Source: Candidatus Thorarchaeota archaeon (lineage in GTDB: Archaea > Asgardarchaeota > Thorarchaeia > Thorarchaeales > Thorarchaeaceae). From it: 22,238 bases of DNA. Position 1 is the stretch's first letter. Each line of letters begins with the position of its first letter. Position numbers and translations under genes: made by a program. The stretch is taken from NCBI GenBank assembly GCA_004524595.1, contig SDOA01000066.1, forward strand, positions 1 through 22,238. Reading direction: 5' to 3'. The notes under the pieces are model-generated. The model saw only the letters and a list, made by a program, of their open reading frames with translations, was not told the DNA's origin and did not search any database. Positions 7,905-15,887 of the stretch are shown one piece after another.

Positions 7905-9551
7905 ATGGCTACTGATGATGTTAAACCAATACCTGAGAAACCAATCGCTCATGAAGATGGTGGTGACATTTCTAGGTATCATGTAGAGAAGCATCCTATA
8001 CGGAATCTTCCCTACGTCACTCAATCGATCTGTCCTGAGTGCTTCTTATCTCATGATGAAGTTCACGTTATTGATGCTACTCTATACGAAGATGATGGGA
8101 AGGTCATGTACAAGAAGACCTGCGAGAAGCACGGGGAGTTTGTTGATGTCTATTGGGGCGATGTTGAGATGTTCAAAAAAGCCCAGAGTTGGTGGTATAA
8201 GACAGTTGGTCTAGACAATCCTCGAACTGAAACTGTGAAGGGATGTCCCGAAGATTGTGGTCAATGTCCTGAGCACAAATCTCATACTGCTTTAGCTCTT
8301 CTCGATGTTACAAACAGATGTAATCTAAGATGTCCAATATGTTTTGCAGTCGCTGCTGAAGGTGGCACAGTTTACGAACCTGATCCCCAAGAAGTCTTTG
8401 ATATGATGAAGAACCTCCGAAGTAACTTGCCCGTTCCTGCGCCAGCACTCCAATTTGCTGGAGGTGAACCAACTGTCAGCAAGCATTTACCACAGTATAT
8501 CAAGTGGGCAAAGCAGCTTGGATTCAGGCATGTTCAAATTGCTAGTAATGTAATCCGAATTGGTAAGAGTAAGGAGTATCTACAGGAACTTCGTGATGCA
8601 GGTCTCTCGACCATCTATATGCAATTTGATGGCGTTACTCCTGATCCATACCTTGCTGCTCGTGGAACAAATCTACTGCCTCTTAAGATACAAGCAATTC
8701 AAAATGCTCGTGAAGTAGGAATGGAATCTCTTGTTCTTGTTCCGACTGTCGTCCGAGGAGTAAATGATGACCAGCTAGGTGCAATCATTAATTTTGCTGT
8801 TGAAAATCGCGATGTTGTTCGCTGTGTGAACTTCCAACCTGTAAGCATCACAGGTCGTATTGACCATAAATCACGTCATGAGATGCGAATTACTATTCCT
8901 GATTGCATCCACATGATTGAGGAGCAAACTGGTGGAAAGATACCTGCAGATGCATGGTATCCTGTGCCATCGATGATGCCTGTTGGTCGTGCACTCGGTC
9001 TTATCAAAGGTGGTCCTGAGCTTGAACTAAGTTCTCACTTTGCCTGTGGAATGTCTACCTTCATCTTCTTCGATGAGAAAGGTGGTTATGCTCCTATCAC
9101 AGAAGTCATTGATGTGGATAAGTTCTTGGTTCTCTTAGAAGAGATCTCAAACCTCTTTGCCGATCAAAAGCGAGGAGCAAGCAAACGTGCAAAAGCAAAG
9201 CTTGCTGCTGGCGCTCGTCATATCAAGAAGAAAGGCATTCTCAAGGACTTGCTCAGTGCATTCCTCAAGCGTGGTGATTACGACTCACTTGCACAATTCA
9301 TGAGAAGAATAATCATGATTGGAATGATGCACTTCCAAGATCCATACAATATGGACTTGGAGCGCGTGCAACACTGTGATATTAATTATGCTGTACCTGA
9401 TGGTAGAATCATACCCTTCTGTACAATGAATACTATTCACCGGTCAAGGGTTGAACAGAAGTTCTCGAAGCCCGTCGAGGAGTGGCGAAAAGGTCATAGG
9501 CCCACTCAAGTCGAAGAGGATAGTATCTCAAAGCCTTATACAGGTGATTAG
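7905..9551 (+). CDS. tes: Radical SAM protein, tetraether lipid synthase (Tes)-like
   Basis: Radical S-adenosylmethionine enzyme of 548 aa resembling MJ0619/Tes, which joins two archaeol tails through C-C bonds to make the membrane-spanning tetraether lipid GDGT. The radical SAM cluster motif C139-x3-C143-x2-C146 is intact and GGEPT follows at 186-190. The extra cysteines typical of the family are present: C43-x2-C46 with C73/H76 near the N-terminus, C114-x3-C118-x2-C121 just before the SAM motif, and further Cys in the C-terminal HxDPYNxDxERVQHC and PFC segments. It lacks a B12-binding domain, which argues against the ring-forming Grs enzymes. It looks monocistronic, with its own promoter and a terminator directly downstream. 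A related radical SAM methylase role is the main alternative. Confidence 0.78.
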   Translation: MATDDVKPIPEKPIAHEDGGDISRYHVEKHPIRNLPYVTQSICPECFLSHDEVHVIDATLYEDDGKVMYKKTCEKHGEFVDVYWGDVEMFKKAQSWWYKTVGLDNPRTETVKGCPEDCGQCPEHKSHTALALLDVTNRCNLRCPICFAVAAEGGTVYEPDPQEVFDMMKNLRSNLPVPAPALQFAGGEPTVSKHLPQYIKWAKQLGFRHVQIASNVIRIGKSKEYLQELRDAGLSTIYMQFDGVTPDPYLAARGTNLLPLKIQAIQNAREVGMESLVLVPTVVRGVNDDQLGAIINFAVENRDVVRCVNFQPVSITGRIDHKSRHEMRITIPDCIHMIEEQTGGKIPADAWYPVPSMMPVGRALGLIKGGPELELSSHFACGMSTFIFFDEKGGYAPITEVIDVDKFLVLLEEISNLFADQKRGASKRAKAKLAAGARHIKKKGILKDLLSAFLKRGDYDSLAQFMRRIIMIGMMHFQDPYNMDLERVQHCDINYAVPDGRIIPFCTMNTIHRSRVEQKFSKPVEEWRKGHRPTQVEEDSISKPYTGD

Positions 9552-9567
9552 GAACAATCATTCTATC

Positions 9568-9608
9568 AGTGTGTTCTCAGACGAGGGCACACTTTATTCT
9601 CTTTTTTC
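9568..9608 (+). terminator. Hairpin/T-run terminator of the radical SAM gene
   Basis: AGTGTG (9568-9573) pairs with CACACT (9588-9593). Inside it TCTC (9575-9578) pairs with GAGG (9583-9586, one G-U) around an AGAC loop. A T-rich tract with six consecutive T (to 9608) follows. It begins 17 nt after the stop codon. Confidence 0.65.
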
Positions 9609-9959
9609 TAATTATACAGCAGTGAAGAACTGATATTACTCTCAAACCTATCCTTCTGTAGACAAATTTCTTTGTGTTTTTCCTAAAGTTATATTTAATT
9701 AATTGCTACATTGGATTAATAAAAAATTTCCAGAATCTCAAGATCTTTCAATAAGCGTTTCCAAATTTGCCCTCTAGGTTGATGATACTGAATTATTCCA
9801 GCTTTTTCAAGATGTTTTCACAAAAATTGTCGGATTTATTAAACTCCTTTAAAGTTATGAAAACATAGTTTGACCGAAGCAAACTTTAATAAGATGGTAA
9901 AACATAATAATAGTGGAGATCGTGTGGGCACAGAAATGCTCAAAATACATAAACACAAA
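9609..9959. other. AT-rich intergenic stretch
   Basis: No intact gene is visible. Markedly AT-rich, it contains a 9-nt direct repeat TAAAGTTAT (9684-9692 and 9849-9857), several TATA-like runs, and the possible minus-strand coding remnant listed separately. CTTTAATAAG near 9883-9892 is a reasonable + strand TATA element for a transcript covering the structured segment at 9960-10042. Confidence 0.4.
9716..9845 (-). pseudogene. Possible decayed protein-coding fragment
   Basis: On the minus strand, 9817-9716 reads as 33 sense codons ending in TAA. The translation looks protein-like: LEKAGIIQYHQ followed by a Lys/Leu/Glu-rich amphipathic end. Just upstream, in another frame (about 9845-9800), the reading is KSDNFCENILKKLE, so the two halves would join across a frameshift into something like the end of a helix-turn-helix protein. 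No start codon or intact frame exists. The sequence is short and the call is tentative; chance is quite possible. Confidence 0.25.
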
Positions 9960-10042
9960 GGCGAGTGTGTGGGCTAGTTTTTCGTTACATGCCCTCAATT
10001 ACGAAACTCCCCCCTCCTACCACGATTTCCCGCATGCTCGCC
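9960..10042 (+). ncRNA. Candidate structured RNA (unassigned)
   Basis: GGCGAG..TGGG (9960-9973) pairs with CCCGCATG..CGCC (10029-10042) over 14 consecutive base pairs, three of them G-U. On the minus strand those three would be C-A mismatches, so the fold favours + transcription. Inside, AGTTT/CGT (9976-9985, two-base bulge) pairs with ACG/AAACT (10001-10008), leaving a 15-nt apical loop. An unpaired C-rich strand (10009-10019) lies in the internal loop. The segment is more GC-rich than the flank before it, and CCTTTT follows the stem. I cannot match it to a known RNA family. Confidence 0.4.
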
Positions 10043-10117
10043 ACCTTTTCTCATATAATTTCTTATACTGAAAATTCAAGAAACTGATGAAATATTTGAA
10101 TGATGAAACTTCATTTT

Positions 10118-10753
10118 TCATGATTTGTTTTGCATCACGAAGAAGACCGAACCCATTTTAATTCTCTTAAAGGTGTCAAGTTCTTTTCTCAGTTTTATGA
10201 CTTCTGAGTCATTCAATTTCTTAGTAGCTAAGATTTTCAATAGGGGCTTGTAGTACCTCTCTTCCCATTCTTCGTGAGATACTTCTATCTGTCCTATAAC
10301 TTTGTATCCATATTCCTTGATTGCTTTCAATTTGGCTTCAATTGCAGTATCGTCATCGTGTACTACTAGAAATCCATTTTTCCTAAGAAGTTGTTTCCAA
10401 TCGCGAATACCTCTCTCAAAACCTATAGCATAGATTGAACCTTCTGCCCAGATGATATCGTAAGATTCTCCCAGGAGATGGAGATCTAACATTGAAACTT
10501 GTTTTATTAAGAATCTGTGTGGAAGTTCTAATTCCTTTATTTTCCTCTGCAGAATGATGAGTGATGGAAGATCCGTGTCGATTGCAGTTACATGTCCATT
10601 AGACATCCGAGCTAGCTCAATGGATACTAATCCTGTTCCACATCCTACATCCAGAATTGATGGATTCTCCATTGGTGGTAGCATATTGAATGCATTCCGA
10701 GTATATTCTAATAGATTGATTCGTAAACAATCACGAATTCCTACGTGAGCCAT
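10118..10753 (-). CDS. Class I SAM-dependent methyltransferase
   Basis: A 211-aa Rossmann-fold methyltransferase. Motif I, ILDVGCGTG (33-41), forms the SAM-binding loop. D59 at the end of the second strand is the likely ribose-binding acidic residue. The later DIIWAEGSIYAIG and KNGFLVVHDDD blocks match motifs IV and V/VI of the Methyltransf_11/25-like group. The substrate cannot be predicted. It lies 47 nt downstream of the fucose-isomerase-like gene on the same strand, probably as the second gene of that transcript. GAGGG ten bases before the ATG is a plausible ribosome-binding site. The stop overlaps a small AT-rich hairpin (10103-10121) without a T-run. Confidence 0.87.
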   Translation of the reverse strand: MAHVGIRDCLRINLLEYTRNAFNMLPPMENPSILDVGCGTGLVSIELARMSNGHVTAIDTDLPSLIILQRKIKELELPHRFLIKQVSMLDLHLLGESYDIIWAEGSIYAIGFERGIRDWKQLLRKNGFLVVHDDDTAIEAKLKAIKEYGYKVIGQIEVSHEEWEERYYKPLLKILATKKLNDSEVIKLRKELDTFKRIKMGSVFFVMQNKS

Positions 10754-10800
10754 TTTGATACTACCCTCTTTGATTCGCTTGTTATTCTCGAATTATGATA

Positions 10801-12012
10801 TCAGTATAAATTCATGAATTCAAAGAATTCTATGAATTCCTGAACAAAATCACCAAGAATCACGATATGATGATTGGCAAGTGATTCTTCTAGAAAGTAA
10901 TCAACTGGTTCTTCCAAGGCAACTCTGATTTGAGTTCTACAACCTTTATCGTTTACCAGATTGCCAATGATAGTTCCCCCAGACACCCAGTATTTACTTA
11001 GATCATCACCAAAGACTTTAACAATTGTCACATCAGTCAATGGCAATCTTCCTCGAATACCAACACTCATCCCGGTTTCAAAATGACTCGTAATCTCATA
11101 GTTCTCAGTTATTCCTCTAGGCACAGTGCAATGAGCAAAAACTGCGGTATTGAGGTCCTGATTAACGGTAGCAACATTCGCCATTAATGCTGGAACCCCT
11201 GTTAACATCTTAGCAATGAGTAAAGTAAAAGTCGCGGGTATATCTCCTTCACATCCAGCTACAAAATCCTCTTTATCATTTAGGTAAGAGAGTGCAAAAC
11301 AACCTGAGATATCAGTATCTTGCAGGAGTGAAAAACATTGAACTGTTACTGCTGCAAGATTGTGTATTTCAGAAATTTCAGAAATCCTCTGAGCAACGGT
11401 TCCAGCCTTTTTTATTTCATCATTCTCTACACTTTGACAGTCCGCCATTGACTGGAAATCATGAACTTGGTTTGAGATTGTTTCATTCATCTCTTTCGGG
11501 AGCTTCTTTGTTAGATCCTCAATTGGAATTTTTTTAATCTCAGTTCCCCATCTCTTTCTTACTTCATTTGGATCGATGTCTGAAGCTATCAACCACGAGG
11601 AAGGTTCTCCAATAACTCCAATAGTAGATTCTCTGAGATTCTCCTTGATTTTGATATATTGAGACCACTGTCCAAGAAGAGCTTGGAGGTCTCCGAGTTT
11701 CCTATGAACAATTCTGGCAGACGTCCCTTTTTTCTGTAGGTATGCCCGTATCTCCATTGCAGCGGGGAGCGAGTTTCTCTCGTCATAGCTAAGAAGAGTA
11801 ATTGGAGCAGTTACTCTATTATCCTCAATAAAGGTCTTGACACTATTTTCAGTTCCTCCTGTTCCTATAAGAATGAATAGAGGTCTATCGCATGGTACTT
11901 TGTCTTTATTGTCGAGAATCTTCACACCCTCATGCTCTATTTCTTTCAGCACCTCATTACTGAGTCCTTCTGGTGAAACTAATGAGAAGAATGGGACAAT
12001 ATTGATTGGCAT
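10801..12012 (-). CDS. L-fucose isomerase-like protein (FucI/AraA-related)
   Basis: A 403-aa cytosolic protein of the L-fucose/L-arabinose isomerase-related family (COG2407-like). The recognisable blocks are an N-terminal IVPFFS..S.EGL segment, GEPSSWL at 135-141 followed by the DID...GTE stretch, CEGDIPA at 254-260, and HC at 294-295. In the family the Glu of the CEGD block and the later His help bind the catalytic divalent metal; E255 and H294 fit those roles. Many family members outside true fucose isomerases have no known substrate, and there is no sugar kinase, aldolase or transporter nearby, so sugar isomerisation is only a family-level guess. No in-frame start exists upstream before a stop. 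AGGAGG lies about 18 nt from the ATG, farther than usual. Divergent from the PhzF-like gene. Confidence 0.72.
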   Translation of the reverse strand: MPINIVPFFSLVSPEGLSNEVLKEIEHEGVKILDNKDKVPCDRPLFILIGTGGTENSVKTFIEDNRVTAPITLLSYDERNSLPAAMEIRAYLQKKGTSARIVHRKLGDLQALLGQWSQYIKIKENLRESTIGVIGEPSSWLIASDIDPNEVRKRWGTEIKKIPIEDLTKKLPKEMNETISNQVHDFQSMADCQSVENDEIKKAGTVAQRISEISEIHNLAAVTVQCFSLLQDTDISGCFALSYLNDKEDFVAGCEGDIPATFTLLIAKMLTGVPALMANVATVNQDLNTAVFAHCTVPRGITENYEITSHFETGMSVGIRGRLPLTDVTIVKVFGDDLSKYWVSGGTIIGNLVNDKGCRTQIRVALEEPVDYFLEESLANHHIVILGDFVQEFIEFFEFMNLY

Positions 12013-12032
12013 AGATATTAGATTTACATATC

Positions 12033-12052
12033 CTCCTATATGAATTTAGGAG
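12033..12052. promoter_or_regulatory. 6-bp inverted repeat at the promoter side of the fucose-isomerase-like gene
   Basis: CTCCTA (12033-12038) and TAGGAG (12047-12052) are perfect arms eight bases apart, centred 30 nt upstream of the ATG at 12012. The AT-rich centre could overlap the minus-strand TATA region. One arm contains the AGGAGG-like ribosome-binding sequence, so it may instead be a leader hairpin. Confidence 0.35.
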
Positions 12053-12089
12053 TGAAGGTTGAGATGAGAGTTACTAAGAAAACCATATG

Positions 12090-12108
12090 GAATGTTTAAT
12101 TAACATTC
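12090..12108. promoter_or_regulatory. Palindrome over the TATA region of the PhzF-TldD-TldE operon
   Basis: GAATGTT (12090-12096) and AACATTC (12102-12108) are perfect 7-bp arms around TAATT; the core TTTAATTAA is the best TATA element for the ATG at 12137, about 38 nt downstream. A protein bound here would block TBP, which is the usual mode of archaeal repression, so this is a strong operator candidate. The regulator is unknown. Confidence 0.5.
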
Positions 12109-12136
12109 ACCAGAATCTACACAAAGATGATGTGTA

Positions 12137-13051
12137 ATGATAACTCGTGGTGAACTGGATATCTATCATGTTGATGCTTTCACTGATGCTCCCTTTGGGG
12201 GAAATCCTGCTTCTGTAGTATTAGGTGCAGATAGATTAGAGGAAGAAATGCTTCACAAGATTGCTCGGGAAATGAACACACGTGAAACCGTATTCGTCAT
12301 GCAATCCAAAATTGCGAGTTTTCAGTTTAGATACTTTACTCCTAAGAGCGAGATTGGTTTCTCCGGTCATCCCACGATTGCAGCATTTCATGCTCTGCTT
12401 AGAGAGGGATTAATTGAGGCAGTAAAAGATGTCACAATGGTCACTCTTGAAACCAAAGTGGGATTATTGGATATTGAGATAGTCAAAAATGAGTTCACTG
12501 GACGTCATGAGATTCAAATCACTCATCGAAAGCCAATCTTTCTTGAAACTTATGATCCCAAAGATTACCTAGAAGCCTTAGGTCTTTCACTGGCGGATTT
12601 TCATTCACCAAATCCTATCCAGACTGTAAGTACTGGAACACCCCACCTAATTCTCCCTGTTTCAACAATGAGAGCTCTTGATAGAATAAAACCAAACTGG
12701 GATCAGCTAAAAGAACTTCAAAGGAATTCCGATTATGTGTCACTGAGTGTTTTCACTAGGGAAACAAGAGACCCCACATCTGACGCACAAGTTAGACATT
12801 TCGCTCCAGCGCTTGGTGTTTATGAAGATCCCGTGTCAGGATCTGCTGCAGGTAGTCTAGGCAGTTATCTCATTCGATACGGATTCATGGAACCCACTCA
12901 ACCTGTCACAAGTATTGTCATTGAACAAGGTCATTATGTTGGTCGTCCTGGGAAAATCTATGTTGAAGTCCGCGGAACTCAAGAGAGTATCGACCAAGTC
13001 AAGGTTAGCGGCACAGGAGTCATGATTTTCAAAGGCACTCTTTACTATTAG
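12137..13051 (+). CDS. PhzF-family isomerase/epimerase-like protein
   Basis: A 304-aa protein with the duplicated diaminopimelate-epimerase fold of the PhzF family. Signatures are the DAFTDAPFGGNPA opening (13-25), NTRET with E50 at the position of the PhzF catalytic glutamate, FSGHPT at 75-80, and the second-half EDPVSGSAAGSLGSYL block. PhzF itself isomerises a dihydroxyanthranilate precursor in phenazine synthesis, but most archaeal relatives are uncharacterised and no other phenazine genes are present, so phenazine production is not implied. It is the first gene of a run with tldD and tldE: the tldD frame opens immediately after its stop. Transcription probably starts from the palindromic TATA region upstream. 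Membership of the family is secure; the substrate is not. Confidence 0.88.
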   Translation: MITRGELDIYHVDAFTDAPFGGNPASVVLGADRLEEEMLHKIAREMNTRETVFVMQSKIASFQFRYFTPKSEIGFSGHPTIAAFHALLREGLIEAVKDVTMVTLETKVGLLDIEIVKNEFTGRHEIQITHRKPIFLETYDPKDYLEALGLSLADFHSPNPIQTVSTGTPHLILPVSTMRALDRIKPNWDQLKELQRNSDYVSLSVFTRETRDPTSDAQVRHFAPALGVYEDPVSGSAAGSLGSYLIRYGFMEPTQPVTSIVIEQGHYVGRPGKIYVEVRGTQESIDQVKVSGTGVMIFKGTLYY

Positions 13052-13075
13052 GTGATACCTCTTCATTATTCCTGT

Positions 13076-14524
13076 ATGGATGCTCTCCTCCAAAGACTTA
13101 TCTCGCATCCTTTCTCGCTCGCTTCTGTGAATGAAATGCTGGATGTCATGACTACGGCTATTGAGGATATTCAAGATAACGACATTTCCTTTGCAGATAT
13201 CCGCCGAGAATCCTTTACATCAACTGATATCATGGTTGTAAATGGTAATTTACGTAGATTTGGTAGGTCTGCAAAGGCTGGAACCATCGCCAGAGCATTA
13301 GTCGGCGAATGTTGGGGAATGGCTTCTACTTCTGAATCAGTAACGACTGAAACATGTAAAACATTGTTGAGTGAAGCAATAAAAGTAGCAAAAGCAAATG
13401 CTCGTTTCTCCCGAAAGACTCTAGATTTTTCAGGTGTGAAACCTATAAGAGAAACGCAGTGGCAACAATGCAAGGTTGATCCTGAAACTGTATCCTCTGA
13501 AGAGAAACTTGAGTTTGTAAAGTCCCTCGATAAATTTCAACAGATAGATGATAGAATAGTAAACAGAAATTCGCTCTATAATGATACAAAGAAAATTTTC
13601 CAGCTTGTCAATACTGCAGGGTCTGAATTAGAGTGGGATGAGATTAGAATCCGAGCGGTTGTTCAACCAGTTGCTCGTGAGGCAAATACAATGCAATTCA
13701 ATTTTGACTTTCTTGCTGGGAAGGTAGGTTACGAACTGATTCAAAATGTAGATCCTGAATTATTTTGTACTGATTGTGCAAAAGGAGCTATCGAGCTCTT
13801 AAGTGCTGAGAAACCACCCTCGGGAACAATGACGGTTATAGCTGATAGTGATATCTCTGGATTAATAGCACACGAAGTATGCGGTCATGCTAGCGAAGCA
13901 GATGAAGTGGTAAAAAAACGCTCATTTCTAACTGACATGGTTGGTAAGAAAATCGGCACTGACCATGTTACTATGGTTGATGATGGTACTATAGAAGATG
14001 CCGCAGGTAGTTATCCATTCGATTCAGAAGGTACACCTGCTTCTAGAACTGTAATCATCGAGAATGGCGTTTACAAAGGTTACATGCACACACTGGAAAC
14101 AGCAATCTTGATGGGCGTTTCTCCTACAGGAAATGGACGTGCACAAGATTACAATCGACGAATTTTTGCACGGATGAGTAATACATTCTTTGATGTTGGT
14201 GATTGGAGTGATGAAGAAATCATTGTAGATACAAAAGATGGACTCTATGTTAATAAAACGCTCTCTGGAATGGAAGATGTTGTTAGCGGTGGAGTTCAAT
14301 GTTCGGCTTTGAAAGGATACATCATCAAAAATGGAGAGATTACACAGCTTGTTCGTAGCATGACCCTCGCTGGAAAAGTTTTGGAAATTCTGAAGACTGT
14401 TGATGCAGTAGGAAAGAAACTACAATTTTCTGGTGGCAATTGTGGTAAAGGTGAGGAAGATTTCATTCCTGTAACATCTGGAGGTCCGCACATGCGAATG
14501 GAAATGGTCGTGGGAGGTGGATAA
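13076..14524 (+). CDS. tldD: TldD family metalloprotease, catalytic subunit
   Basis: Zinc-dependent subunit of the TldD/TldE heterodimer, which cleaves unfolded peptides and, in bacteria, processes peptide natural products such as microcin B17 and the CcdA antitoxin. Bases 13871-13888 encode HEVCGH, the HExxxH zinc motif, and the late Cys in the GGNCGKG segment matches the cysteine that supplies a further zinc ligand in E. coli TldD. The SFADIRRES opening and the closing GGPHMRMEMV block are typical. The start is uncertain: the frame opens with GTG at 13052 directly after the PhzF stop, ATG 13076 gives 482 aa, and ATG 13136 (462 aa) best fits usual family length. None has a clear ribosome-binding site. 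It overlaps the TldE ribosome-binding site at its 3' end. Confidence 0.9.
   Translation: MDALLQRLISHPFSLASVNEMLDVMTTAIEDIQDNDISFADIRRESFTSTDIMVVNGNLRRFGRSAKAGTIARALVGECWGMASTSESVTTETCKTLLSEAIKVAKANARFSRKTLDFSGVKPIRETQWQQCKVDPETVSSEEKLEFVKSLDKFQQIDDRIVNRNSLYNDTKKIFQLVNTAGSELEWDEIRIRAVVQPVAREANTMQFNFDFLAGKVGYELIQNVDPELFCTDCAKGAIELLSAEKPPSGTMTVIADSDISGLIAHEVCGHASEADEVVKKRSFLTDMVGKKIGTDHVTMVDDGTIEDAAGSYPFDSEGTPASRTVIIENGVYKGYMHTLETAILMGVSPTGNGRAQDYNRRIFARMSNTFFDVGDWSDEEIIVDTKDGLYVNKTLSGMEDVVSGGVQCSALKGYIIKNGEITQLVRSMTLAGKVLEILKTVDAVGKKLQFSGGNCGKGEEDFIPVTSGGPHMRMEMVVGGG
14513..14519 (+). promoter_or_regulatory. Shine-Dalgarno site that fixes the tldE start
   Basis: GGAGGTG ends six bases before ATG 14526 and lies inside the last codons of tldD. 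It rules in ATG 14526 over the in-frame GTG at 14517, which is part of the site itself. The arrangement points to translational coupling of the two subunits. Confidence 0.8.
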
Positions 14525-14525
14525 T

Positions 14526-15887
14526 ATGAATCTTGCAGATATCGCTAAGGCCATTGTTACTCTCGCTGAAAAGAGTGGTGCAACACAAGCTGAAGTCTAT
14601 TCTATTCGTGTTAAAACCTCAAGTACCTACATTGATGATGACATACCTAAGATTGGTGGTTCAATCAACGAATTTGGTATTGGATTGAAATACATCCAAG
14701 GCAAGCAAATTGGATTTACAAGTTCAACACTCGCTCAAGAAAACTTTGAAGCTGTCGTTGAACGTGCTAAGTCTATCGCTCATGTAAGCAATGAAGATCC
14801 CAAATTTGTATCTCTTCCTGCATCTCAGAAACCATCGGGTTCACCTGATATGTATCATGACACCGAAACCGCAGCTGCAGATAGTACTGTTCTTGTTGAG
14901 AAAGCTATGGAGGTTGTTAACGCAGCTGCAGCGGATAATGTCACAGTACCAAATGGTAGCCTTCGAGCAAGCTCGGTGCATTATCACATCTCAAATTCAT
15001 TAGGACTTGACGCAGGATCAAAAGGTACAATCGTCTTCGGATTCTTTACCGCAAAATCCGAAGACAATTCTGGTGTGGGTGAAGGAGTTCAACGTTGCTG
15101 GTCCAGGAACATATCAAGTATTGATTTTACTAGTATTGGTGAAGCCTTGAAGACCCAAGCTCTCAGCGTACTTAAGGCAAGAGCATTCAAAGACAAATGG
15201 GATAATACTGTGGCAGTCTTAGCTCCTAGTGAAGGAAGCGAGATCCTCTACAATCTAATTGAGTTTGCTGTCAATGGAGATAATGTCAACAAGCGGTCAA
15301 GTCCTTGGGCTGACAAAGTTGGCGATGTTGTAGCAAGTGAGAATCTCTCGATTATTGATAATGGCCGGTCTGAGAAAGGTCTTCTCAGCGGAATTGTCGA
15401 TGATGAAGGTGTACCAACACAGAAAACTCAGGTTATTGACAAAGGTGTGTTAACATCCTACCTATTCGATAGTTACAACGCTAATCAACTTGAATTACCT
15501 TCTACAGGAAACGGAATCCGCAGAATTGCTAGAGACCTCGCAGGACGTTTTGCAATCCCTGCAGTTTGTGCTGGAACAACCATGGAAGTCAAACCTAGTA
15601 CAAAGTCCTTCGATGATATTATTGGAGAGATAAAACGAGGTGTCTATGTAGAGCATTTTGCCTGGCCAATTGTTGATTCGAGGTCAGGTACATTTTCGAA
15701 TGAGATACGGAATGCCAGAGTTATTGAGAATGGTGAACTTGGAGATCCTATCAAATATGCACTCTGGGTAGGTAATCTTTACGATTCTATCAAAGGCGAA
15801 CTTCGTGTAGCAAATGATCCTGAAGTTCATGATAATCGAATTGTGCCTACTATCGCATTTCCAGATACTGAAATTGTAGGACAATAA
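14526..15887 (+). CDS. tldE: TldE/PmbA family protein, partner subunit of TldD
   Basis: Non-catalytic partner of the TldD protease, 453 aa from ATG 14526. The chain has the same overall fold as TldD: an N-terminal domain beginning ADIAKAIVTLAEKSGATQAEVY, the central GIGLKYIQGKQIGFTSS beta segment, and a C-terminal domain with VLAPSEGSEILYNL at the place where TldD has its HExxxH helix. No HExxxH is present, as expected for TldE. The GNGIRR and IKRGVYVEHFAWP/SGTFSNEIRNA blocks are characteristic of PmbA/TldE. The start codon lies two bases beyond the tldD stop (14522-14524), so the pair is translationally coupled. No precursor-peptide gene was recognised nearby, so natural substrates are unknown. 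Confidence 0.9.
   Translation: MNLADIAKAIVTLAEKSGATQAEVYSIRVKTSSTYIDDDIPKIGGSINEFGIGLKYIQGKQIGFTSSTLAQENFEAVVERAKSIAHVSNEDPKFVSLPASQKPSGSPDMYHDTETAAADSTVLVEKAMEVVNAAAADNVTVPNGSLRASSVHYHISNSLGLDAGSKGTIVFGFFTAKSEDNSGVGEGVQRCWSRNISSIDFTSIGEALKTQALSVLKARAFKDKWDNTVAVLAPSEGSEILYNLIEFAVNGDNVNKRSSPWADKVGDVVASENLSIIDNGRSEKGLLSGIVDDEGVPTQKTQVIDKGVLTSYLFDSYNANQLELPSTGNGIRRIARDLAGRFAIPAVCAGTTMEVKPSTKSFDDIIGEIKRGVYVEHFAWPIVDSRSGTFSNEIRNARVIENGELGDPIKYALWVGNLYDSIKGELRVANDPEVHDNRIVPTIAFPDTEIVGQ

Noticed and set aside
9922..10071. A 49-codon + strand frame starting GTG behind GGAG
   Set aside because: Composition is unlike a protein (Ser, His and aromatic-rich without pattern) and it overlaps the structured segment, which explains the sequence better. 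It may still be worth a ribosome-profiling look.
10103..10121. AT-only hairpin at the stop of the methyltransferase gene
   Set aside because: Six weak pairs, overlapping the stop codon and without a T-run on the minus strand; too weak to call a terminator.
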